Position numbers and translations under genes: made by a program. Below, piece after piece: positions 16,334 to 22,372 of a stretch of 31,932 nucleotides of DNA (the first letter of the stretch is position 1; each line of letters begins with the position of its first letter). The notes under the pieces were generated by a model. It saw nothing but the letters and a program-made list of their open reading frames with translations. It was not told the origin of the DNA and made no database searches. The DNA is from Leptolinea sp. UBA5366 (GTDB lineage: Bacteria > Chloroflexota > Anaerolineae > Anaerolineales > Anaerolineaceae). The stretch covers positions 24,011 through 55,942 of the forward strand of contig DHPK01000019.1 of assembly GCA_002407845.1 (NCBI GenBank), given 5' to 3'.

Positions 16334-17490
16334 AAGAAGTGCCAGAAATGACGCAAAATTCATCTGATCAGAACGATTATCCTGTACTTCTCGGCAGTGC
16401 TGTGCTGCCGATTGGAGAGCACTGGGAAACGTCTATTCGCGACCTCGGCGGGCGGGCGATTCGGCTGGCACTGGCAGACGCTGGGAATCCCAAGCCGGAC
16501 GCAGTTTATATCGGCAACGCTTATGCCTCGGTTCTGTCGCATCAGGCGAACTTAGGCGCCTTATTGACCGAGTACGCCGGGCTTGAAGGCGTTGAGAGCT
16601 GCACGTTTGAGGCTGCCGGCGCATCTGGCGCGGCTGCTTTTCGGGCTGCCTGTCAAGCTGTCCAATCCGGAATGATCGATGTGGCAGTTGTGCTGGGCGT
16701 TGAAAAGATCACCGAATGCGAGGACAGTCAGGCTGCGCAAATTGCCAATCTCGAGCTGAACTATGAGTTTGAAACCAGTCAGGGATTGACGACGGTCATG
16801 CAGGCGGCGCTGATTGCACAGAACTACCTGCACACTTACGGGCTGGATCGCAGTGTGTTTAAGTCCGTTGCAGTCAACTCATTTCTGAATGCCGCCGGCA
16901 ATCCGAATGCGATGATCCGTTCGATGACTGAAGCCCGTTATCAGGCGCAAGGAATGCTGGCTGATCCGTTAGGTGTGTTCGATTTTGCGATGCTGGCGGA
17001 CGGTGCGGCTGCGATCGTTTTAACCCGGGCAGCGCTTGTTCCGGCGGAGAAAAGGGACGGGCTGATCCGCGTCTGCGGAAGCGCCGGCGCGATTGCTCCG
17101 CTCTCGCTGCATGACCGTCCGGATTTGATTCACTGGTCAGCGGCAGCCCAATCAGCCGCCAGTGCATTGCGGCGGGCAGGGTTGAGGCTGGCGAATATTG
17201 ATCTGTTTGAAATCTGGGACGGGTCGGTTATTGACGCAGTGCTGGCGCTTGAATCGATTGGCGTTTGCAAACCCGGACATGGCTGGCAGGTGGACCCGGT
17301 GAGACTGAATCTGACCGGCGGCTGTTTGGGCAGAGGTAACCCAGTCGGCGCCTCAGGCGTTTATCAGCTGGCTGAAATTTCAACCTTGCTTAAAAAAGAA
17401 AAACTGGAAAACGGAACCCCTCAAAAAGCGTTGGTACAGGCGATTGCGGGCTGCGGTGCAACTGCGATCACGCATATTCTTGCGTCATAA
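16330..17490 (+). CDS. Thiolase homologue (archaeal acetoacetyl-CoA thiolase-like) lacking catalytic residues
   Basis: Clearly of the archaeal/SCP2 thiolase family over its full length (386 aa from GTG 16330, 380 aa from ATG 16348). Family features include GEHWETSIRDL, HQANLGALL, LGVEKIT, LADGAAAIVL and GVYQLAE. All three catalytic motifs are changed. The nucleophile motif EAACASG is EAAGASG (Gly 97). The HDAF/HDCF motif is WDGS (Trp 296). GHPVGATG is GNPVGASG (Asn 337). Numbers are from the GTG start. The frame is intact and shows no decay, so this looks like a selected non-catalytic protein. Sitting between HMG-CoA synthase and DUF35, it may be a structural or CoA-binding subunit. GTG 16330 overlaps the synthase stop; ATG 16348 is the alternative start and both have weak binding sites. 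Confidence 0.9.
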   Translation: MKEVPEMTQNSSDQNDYPVLLGSAVLPIGEHWETSIRDLGGRAIRLALADAGNPKPDAVYIGNAYASVLSHQANLGALLTEYAGLEGVESCTFEAAGASGAAAFRAACQAVQSGMIDVAVVLGVEKITECEDSQAAQIANLELNYEFETSQGLTTVMQAALIAQNYLHTYGLDRSVFKSVAVNSFLNAAGNPNAMIRSMTEARYQAQGMLADPLGVFDFAMLADGAAAIVLTRAALVPAEKRDGLIRVCGSAGAIAPLSLHDRPDLIHWSAAAQSAASALRRAGLRLANIDLFEIWDGSVIDAVLALESIGVCKPGHGWQVDPVRLNLTGGCLGRGNPVGASGVYQLAEISTLLKKEKLENGTPQKALVQAIAGCGATAITHILAS

Positions 17491-17537
17491 AAGGCTCTCA
17501 AAAACTATCAGGATAGCTTTTGCAGTGTTTTTATCTA

Positions 17538-17543
17538 TATAAT
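17538..17543 (+). promoter_or_regulatory. Possible -10 box for the DUF35 gene
   Basis: A perfect TATAAT lies about 57 bases before the DUF35 start, within the 109-base gap after the thiolase homologue. No good -35 is seen at 16-18 bases, so an extra promoter inside the block is only possible. A small CTATC/GATAG hairpin lies just upstream, near 17506-17516. Confidence 0.3.
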
Positions 17544-17599
17544 GCTGGAAGTTCGATCCATATATTATGAGCGGATCGCAATTGGAGGAAATTTAGAAA

Positions 17600-17995
17600 A
17601 TGGAAACCCCGCGTCATTGGCGTTTGAAGAAACAGCGATATGCACTGATCGGTGAAGAATGTCCGCATTGCAGTGCAAAAATATTCCCACCCAGAGATGT
17701 CTGCCCAGAATGCGGACTCGAAGCAAAAACCGCATATCAATTTAGCGGGAAAGGCGAAGTCTTTTCCTATACAACCATGAATGATGCGCCTGCAGGCTTT
17801 CAAGATCACACTCCTTATTCGATTGCATTGGTGAAATTGGAAGAAGGTCCGATCGTAACTGCACAGCTGACCGATTTAGGCGATGAAAAAATCAGGATTG
17901 GGATGCCGGTTGAGATGGTGACCCGGAAACTGCGTAATGACGGAGACGAGCGCGGTGCGATCCTTTACGGCTATAAATTCCGCCCGGTTTTATAA
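17600..17995 (+). CDS. DUF35 zinc-ribbon / OB-fold protein, partner of thiolase and HMG-CoA synthase
   Basis: Small protein of 131 aa with a rubredoxin-like zinc ribbon (Cys 21, Cys 24, Cys 35, Cys 38 in CPHC and CPEC) followed by an OB fold (about residues 50-131). Typical family strings are W-R near the start, FPPRDVCPECG and GEVFSYTT. In archaea this family bridges acetoacetyl-CoA thiolase and HMG-CoA synthase and helps form the shared CoA site. Gene order here supports the same role. A GGAGG site lies 11 bases before the ATG. It ends the mevalonate block and is followed by a strong terminator. Confidence 0.92.
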   Translation: METPRHWRLKKQRYALIGEECPHCSAKIFPPRDVCPECGLEAKTAYQFSGKGEVFSYTTMNDAPAGFQDHTPYSIALVKLEEGPIVTAQLTDLGDEKIRIGMPVEMVTRKLRNDGDERGAILYGYKFRPVL

Positions 17996-18021
17996 ACCCC
18001 CAATTTGAAATTTGCAGGGAG

Positions 18022-18049
18022 ATGCTGTCTGAGAAGGCAGCATTTTTTT
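18022..18049 (+). terminator. Rho-independent terminator after the mevalonate block
   Basis: ATGCTGTCT (18022-18030) pairs with AGGCAGCAT (18035-18043), a 9 bp stem with one G-U pair and a GAGA loop, followed by seven T. Confidence 0.9.
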
Positions 18050-18071
18050 ATTTTTCCTCCGACTTGGATTC

Positions 18072-18300
18072 ACGGACACGCACAACATGAGCGGAAAGGA
18101 GTCCGGAAGGTTTGTCGCGGCAAATCAAGAACAGGGGAGCCAAGCGAAGATATAAACCTTCTGGCAACTGAGAATCGTCCCGACCCGGGTAAATGAAATA
18201 GAAAAGCAGGGGCGATAATTTCCCAACCCGGGTACATGGTTCAGGTAAGATTAAGAGATCTTAGAGATCGCAAATCAAACAGGCTTGTCAATATCTGAGC
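18072..18300 (+). ncRNA. Candidate structured RNA region, unassigned
   Basis: No intact gene is seen between the terminator at 18049 and the next start at 18497. The plus strand can form several stems: CGGAC/GTCCG (about 18072-18105); CCGGAAGGTTT (18103-18113) with AAACCTTCTGG (18154-18164), 11 bp with an inner CGCGGC/GCC-GCG helix; ATCGTCCC (about 18173-18180) with GGGGCGAT (about 18209-18216); and AGAGAT/ATCTCT closing roughly 18262-18308. The first two stems share bases and would compete. I recognise no RNA family. It could instead be a decayed element, because frame 2 carries protein-like stretches (about 18104-18193 and 18197-18291) split by a stop. Confidence 0.35.
18183..18233 (+). repeat. 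Paired ACCCGGGT palindromes
   Basis: The 8-base palindrome ACCCGGGT occurs at 18183-18190 and 18226-18233, each time followed by A, A or C, then ATG. The centres are 43 bases apart, about four helical turns. This could be a dimer-pair operator or part of the RNA fold described for this region. Confidence 0.45.
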
Positions 18301-18389
18301 GAATCTCTGTATGTAAAAAGCAAGCGACGGTCAGGTGAGATCGGTTACCAGGTTTTTCTTTTGGCATGCATAAAAATGCCACTGACTGA

Positions 18390-18482
18390 TTATCGCAGGC
18401 AAACGTGATTGTGAACACCGCCTTACGGCTGGCAGATTGGCTGGTCAAAAGACCGGTGCTGACACCTGAAGAGCAGAGCTGA
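18390..18482 (+). pseudogene. Possible 3' remnant of a lost gene upstream of the NIF3-like protein
   Basis: The frame is open for 30 codons up to TGA 18480-18482 and reads as ordinary protein (for example NTALRLADWLVKRPVL). It ends 14 bases before the next start, which is normal operon spacing. Upstream the frame is closed by TGA at 18387. It may be the tail of a decayed gene or chance. I do not recognise the family. Confidence 0.25.
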
Positions 18483-18496
18483 ATGGAGTGATAAAA

Positions 18497-18862
18497 ATGG
18501 GAAACCTGACTGATGCTGAGTGGATGAAAAGGATTCAGTTTGTTAAAATTGAGATTTTCATTCCGGAAGAAAACCTTGCGGCGCTGCAAGCAGCACTGCA
18601 GCGCGCCGGTGCTGGAGCGTTTGATCGCTATGACAGCTGCCTTTCCTATGCACCCGTGACTGGAACCTGGCGCCCGCTGGAAAATGCTCGTCCATATCGC
18701 GGCACAGTCGGGCAAATCTTCCAGGGAGAAGAAGTAAAAGTTGAAGTAAATTGCCGCATTGAAGCAGCAGCGGATGTCTTACGCGCGGTTCGGGAAATTC
18801 ATCCTTATGAAGAGCCGGTGATCAATGTCCTGCCGCAGATTAATTTTTTGTTTGAAAAGTGA
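18497..18862 (+). CDS. Stand-alone NIF3/YqfO insertion-domain protein (CutA-like fold)
   Basis: About 121 aa, matching the middle insertion domain of NIF3/YqfO-type proteins and not the flanking metal-binding NIF3 halves. Diagnostic stretches are IEIFIPEENLAALQAAL, GAGAFDRYDSCLSYAPVTGTWRP and REIHPYEEPVINVLP. This domain has a PII/CutA-like ferredoxin fold, and free-standing copies occur in many bacteria with no settled function. ATG 18497 is preferred to GTG 18488 because TGGAG (18484-18488) then sits 8 bases upstream. No clear terminator follows. Confidence 0.82.
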   Translation: MGNLTDAEWMKRIQFVKIEIFIPEENLAALQAALQRAGAGAFDRYDSCLSYAPVTGTWRPLENARPYRGTVGQIFQGEEVKVEVNCRIEAAADVLRAVREIHPYEEPVINVLPQINFLFEK

Positions 18863-18921
18863 TAAAAAGTCTGCCTTAATCTAAATCACATCCTGTACAT
18901 AGTAAAATTAAAAGGATTATT

Positions 18922-18941
18922 CAGCCTGAATTGCAAGGCTG
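18922..18941 (+). promoter_or_regulatory. Leader hairpin before the hydroxyacid dehydrogenase
   Basis: CAGCCT (18922-18927) and AGGCTG (18936-18941) form a 6 bp stem with an 8-base loop. It lies downstream of a TAAAAT box (18903-18908) that could be a -10 without a good -35. Confidence 0.3.
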
Positions 18942-18986
18942 GATCCATGTGGAAGTATTGCTTACAGAAACAATTCAGGAGGAAAT

Positions 18987-19952
18987 ATGACTCGAATATT
19001 GGTGAATCGACAAATCCCTGACGCTCAAAAACAACGGCTGACCGAAAAATTCTCGGACACAGAATTTGTCTGGGCAGATCCCGGCGATAGCCTTGATAAG
19101 CTGGCGGCTGCCGGAGCGGACTGCGAAATTATTCTTGGCGGTGATTCTCGTCCGCTGATTGAAAAAATTCTTTCAGCGCCGAATCGTCTCCGCTGGGTTC
19201 AGTCCTGGTTTGCCGGCGTCAATCATCTGCCGCTTGAAATGATGCGCGAGCATCACGTTCAGCTGACACGCGCTGGCGGTGTTTCGGTCAACCCGATTAC
19301 TGAGACGGTCATTGCGCTGATGATCATGCTGACCCGCGACATGGGACAGATGGGGCGCCAGCAATCTGCTCGCGAATGGAAACAATTGGACTGGCCGGAT
19401 GAAATAACTGGCAAAACGGTTGGAATTCTCGGCATGGGCGTGATCGGGAATGGCATTGCAAAAATTTGCAAAGCGTTCAACATGAAAGTCTGGGGCTTGC
19501 AGAAGACTGCCAAACCGAATAAACAGGCTGACCGGATCGTTGATTTCAATGGATTGGGCGATCTGCTTTCGAATTCGGACTTTGTTGTCAATATTCTGCC
19601 GCTGACTGCTCAGACGACCAACCTGATGGATGAAGCACGCTTCCGCCAGATGAAATCCGACTCTTATTACATTAATGTCGGGCGCGGCGGAACAACGGAC
19701 ACGAATGCGATGATCAAAGCTTTACAGGAAGGCTGGATTCGCGGCGCAGGACTGGACGTTTTCAGCGAAGAACCGCTGCCGAAGGATAATCCGCTCTGGG
19801 AGCTGGACCGTGTGATCGTTTTGCCGCATCAGGCCGGCTTCACCTCAAAATATCAGGATCGGGTTTTGGAAATCTTTATCCGTAATTACGAACGATTCCT
19901 CGCGGGCGATCCGCTTGATGAGAATCAGGTGGATTTGGATAAAGAGTATTGA
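18987..19952 (+). CDS. D-2-hydroxyacid dehydrogenase, NAD-binding
   Basis: Two-domain oxidoreductase of 321 aa that interconverts 2-oxoacids and D-2-hydroxyacids with NAD(P)H. The Rossmann glycine motif is GILGMGVIG (about residues 145-153). The catalytic set is Arg 233 in NVGRGG, Glu 262 in SEEPLP and His 281 in LPHQAG. His with a glycine three positions on (HQAG) is the family pattern. Substrate cannot be set; the short length fits hydroxypyruvate/glyoxylate-type or orphan members rather than PGDH, which carries an ACT domain. AGGAGG sits 5 bases before the ATG. It appears to be a single gene, closed by a long hairpin. Confidence 0.92.
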   Translation: MTRILVNRQIPDAQKQRLTEKFSDTEFVWADPGDSLDKLAAAGADCEIILGGDSRPLIEKILSAPNRLRWVQSWFAGVNHLPLEMMREHHVQLTRAGGVSVNPITETVIALMIMLTRDMGQMGRQQSAREWKQLDWPDEITGKTVGILGMGVIGNGIAKICKAFNMKVWGLQKTAKPNKQADRIVDFNGLGDLLSNSDFVVNILPLTAQTTNLMDEARFRQMKSDSYYINVGRGGTTDTNAMIKALQEGWIRGAGLDVFSEEPLPKDNPLWELDRVIVLPHQAGFTSKYQDRVLEIFIRNYERFLAGDPLDENQVDLDKEY

Positions 19953-19974
19953 GTTTCCGCTGCTAATTATTGGT

Positions 19975-20013
19975 CAAGCAACAGAGGCGCTGATTCAGGC
20001 CGTCTGTTGTTTG
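19975..20013 (+). terminator. Long hairpin after the hydroxyacid dehydrogenase
   Basis: CAAGCAACAGA (19975-19985) pairs with TCTGTTGTTTG (20003-20013), 11 bp with one G-U, and the inner bases GGC/GCC extend it. The T-run after it is poor (GCTTTGCC), so the terminator call is moderate. Confidence 0.55.
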
Positions 20014-20059
20014 GCTTTGCCGGAATTTCGAGCGATTGAGATGGCTGTAAAAGGGAAGA

Positions 20060-21880
20060 ATGAAAAATAAAAAAGAGACCGTTCATTTCGGCATGGGCGC
20101 GATTGTCCACCAAACAGGCGCAGCTTTTCGCGTCTGGGCACCCCATGCTGATGCTGTTAATCTGATGGGCAATTTCAATGGCTGGTCTGAAACTGCACTG
20201 CCGATGACAGCTGAGGAAAACGGAACCTGGTATCTGGATGTGCCTGGTGTGAAATCCGGCGACGAATATAAATACCTGATCCACAATGGCGGCCAAAAGC
20301 TGAATCGAATGGATCCTTATGCCCGTCAGGTCACAAACTCGGTTGGGAACAGCGTCGTTTATGATCCGAATGCCTTTGACTGGCAGCAGGATCAATTCAA
20401 AGCGCCGCCGATGAATGAGCTGGTGATTTACGAGATGCATATCGGGTCATTTTTCGCAGAAATAGCAGGAAAGCCGGGAAATTTCGAAACAGCGCTCGAA
20501 AAACTGACGCATTTGCGGCGGCTGGGAATTAATGCAATTCAGGTTATGCCGATAGCCGAGTTTGCCGGTGATTTCTCGTGGGGGTACAACCCTGCGTATA
20601 TTTTCGCGGTTGAGAGCACCTATGGCGGTCCTGACGCTTTTAAACAGTTTGTTTTAGCAGCCCACCAGAACGGCTTTGCGGTCATTTTAGACGTGGTCTA
20701 CAATCATTTCGGTCCGAGCGACCTGGACTTGTGGCAGTTTGACGGCTGGTCGGAAAACGATCGGGGCGGGATCTATTTTTACAATGATGAGCGGGCAGTT
20801 ACTCCCTGGGGAGAAACCCGCCCGGATTATGACCGGGATCAGGTGCGCAGCTTCATCCTGGACAATGTCAGCATGTGGCTCGAAGAATATCATCTGGATG
20901 GACTAAGGCTCGACAGCACAATCTATATCCGGACGGTTGACGGCGTGGAAGAAAATGATCTGCCTGCCGGCTGGTCGCTGATGCAGGCGATTAATGAAAA
21001 GGCGCGCGAACTCTCCCCGGCATGCGTGACAATTGCTGAGGACTTACGCAACAATCCGATGCTGACGGAAGACGGCTCAAATGGCGGTGCCGGATTCCAC
21101 AGCCAGTGGGATGCCAATTTTGTTTATCCGGTGCGTGCGGCTGTGACTGCCAGCGATGACGCTGCCCGCTCGATGGATGCAGTTCGCGACGCGGTGTTGT
21201 TCAACTATCAGCAGGACGCGTTCAGACGGGTGATTTACAGTGAATCCCATGATGAAGTCGCCAATGGCAAGTCGCGAGTGCCGCAGGAAATTGACCCGAA
21301 TGACCCGACCGGCTGGTATGCGCAGAAGCGTTCGACGCTGGCTGCTGGCTTGGTCTTTACCGCGCCGGGCATGCCGATGCTGTTTCAGGGTCAGGAATTT
21401 CTTGAAGGACAGTATTTCCGTGATGATGTGCCGCTGGATTGGGATATGCAGGTCGAATTCCGCGGAATTACCCGTCTTTACCGTGATTTGATCCGGCTAC
21501 GGCTGAATCGTGACGGAATCAGCCGCGGATTATGCGGTCAGTTTACCAATGTGTTTCACGTCAATGATCAGGAAAATGTGATTGCGTTCCAGCGCTGGGA
21601 TCAGCATGGGGCGGGCGATGACGTGGTCGTCGTCCTCAACTTCAGCAATGAGCCAAAACAAGATTACCGCATCGGGCTGCCCAATAGCGGAATTTGGAAG
21701 CTGCGGTTGAACAGCGATTCAAATATTTACAGTAAAGATTTCGGTGATTTTTTCAGCAGTGATGCTGAGGGGTTTGAAGACGGCATAGACGGGCTGGATT
21801 TCCACGGATCGATCAATATCGGTCCTTACAGCATGCTCGTTTTCAGCCAGGATGAGGTTGCTCCGGATAAAGAGCATTGA
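20060..21880 (+). CDS. GH13 alpha-glucan-acting enzyme with N-terminal CBM48-like domain
   Basis: 606 aa. Residues 1-105 form a beta domain typical of CBM48/E-set (AFRVWAPHADAVNLMGNFNGW). The catalytic barrel shows the four GH13 regions: DVVYNHFGP, GLRLDS (nucleophile Asp 285), TIAEDL (acid/base Glu 327) and SESHDEV (Asp 398). A C-terminal beta domain follows. Region IV resembles branching enzymes, while regions I and III resemble maltooligosyltrehalose trehalohydrolase, so either a 1,4-alpha-glucan branching enzyme-like or a hydrolase activity is possible. There is no signal peptide, so it acts on internal glycogen or maltodextrins. No glg or tre genes are adjacent. Confidence 0.88.
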   Translation: MKNKKETVHFGMGAIVHQTGAAFRVWAPHADAVNLMGNFNGWSETALPMTAEENGTWYLDVPGVKSGDEYKYLIHNGGQKLNRMDPYARQVTNSVGNSVVYDPNAFDWQQDQFKAPPMNELVIYEMHIGSFFAEIAGKPGNFETALEKLTHLRRLGINAIQVMPIAEFAGDFSWGYNPAYIFAVESTYGGPDAFKQFVLAAHQNGFAVILDVVYNHFGPSDLDLWQFDGWSENDRGGIYFYNDERAVTPWGETRPDYDRDQVRSFILDNVSMWLEEYHLDGLRLDSTIYIRTVDGVEENDLPAGWSLMQAINEKARELSPACVTIAEDLRNNPMLTEDGSNGGAGFHSQWDANFVYPVRAAVTASDDAARSMDAVRDAVLFNYQQDAFRRVIYSESHDEVANGKSRVPQEIDPNDPTGWYAQKRSTLAAGLVFTAPGMPMLFQGQEFLEGQYFRDDVPLDWDMQVEFRGITRLYRDLIRLRLNRDGISRGLCGQFTNVFHVNDQENVIAFQRWDQHGAGDDVVVVLNFSNEPKQDYRIGLPNSGIWKLRLNSDSNIYSKDFGDFFSSDAEGFEDGIDGLDFHGSINIGPYSMLVFSQDEVAPDKEH

Positions 21881-21884
21881 AATA

Positions 21885-21898
21885 GGCAGCAGCCTGCC
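21885..21898 (+). terminator. Short GC-rich hairpin after the GH13 gene
   Basis: GGCAG (21885-21889) and CTGCC (21894-21898) with a CAGC loop lie 4 bases past the stop. The following CTAGAAAATTTTATT is only weakly U-rich, so termination is uncertain. Confidence 0.4.
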
Positions 21899-22006
21899 CT
21901 AGAAAATTTTATTGAATGGGATGAAAGAAACGATTGAAACTCAGGTTTTTCAAGCTATCCGTTTGTGGCCTAAATAAGATAGAAACTAGACAGAGATGCG
22001 GGGAAA

Positions 22007-22372
22007 ATGACCCAACAAAACGCGATTGATGAATATATTGACCAGTTTCCGGAAAGTGTTCGGGAGAAGCTGCAAGCAGTGCGGCAGGCGATCCGCGAGA
22101 CCGCACCTGAAGCGAGTGAAAAAATTTCATATCAGATGCCGACTTTTTTCCTGAACGGAAATCTGGTTCATTTTGCAGGTTTCAACGGGCACATCGGCTT
22201 TTACCCGACCCCTTCTGCGATTGCTAAATTCGCTGCGGAACTGGAACCTTATCCGCATGCCAAAGGATCGGTGCGATTCCCGCATGACATGCCGTTGCCG
22301 CTCGATTTGATCAAGAAAATGGTTGCTTTTCGGGTTGAAGAACAGACTGCCAAGCGAAAGAAATCCAGCTAA
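22007..22372 (+). CDS. DUF1801 / YdhG-like frataxin-fold protein
   Basis: 121 aa. Family features are a helical start (YIDQFPESVREKLQAVRQAIRE), EKISYQMPTFFLNGN and a C-terminal AKGSVRFPHDMPLPLDLIKK. DUF1801 proteins have a frataxin-like fold; an iron-chaperone role has been proposed for some members, but function is generally unsettled. Its stop codon TAA shares one base with the ATG of the ABC exporter that follows, so the two are cotranslated. A purine-rich site (GGGGAAA) precedes the start. Confidence 0.88.
   Translation: MTQQNAIDEYIDQFPESVREKLQAVRQAIRETAPEASEKISYQMPTFFLNGNLVHFAGFNGHIGFYPTPSAIAKFAAELEPYPHAKGSVRFPHDMPLPLDLIKKMVAFRVEEQTAKRKKSS

Noticed and set aside
16330..17490. Calling this gene a normal acetyl-CoA acetyltransferase
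   Set aside because: The fold fits, but catalytic Cys and both catalytic His residues are replaced, so the enzyme name would mislead.
18005..18196. 63-codon frame across the terminator at 18022-18049
   Set aside because: Its first third is the terminator hairpin and T-run, and there is no ribosome binding site. The later part is discussed as a possible remnant only.
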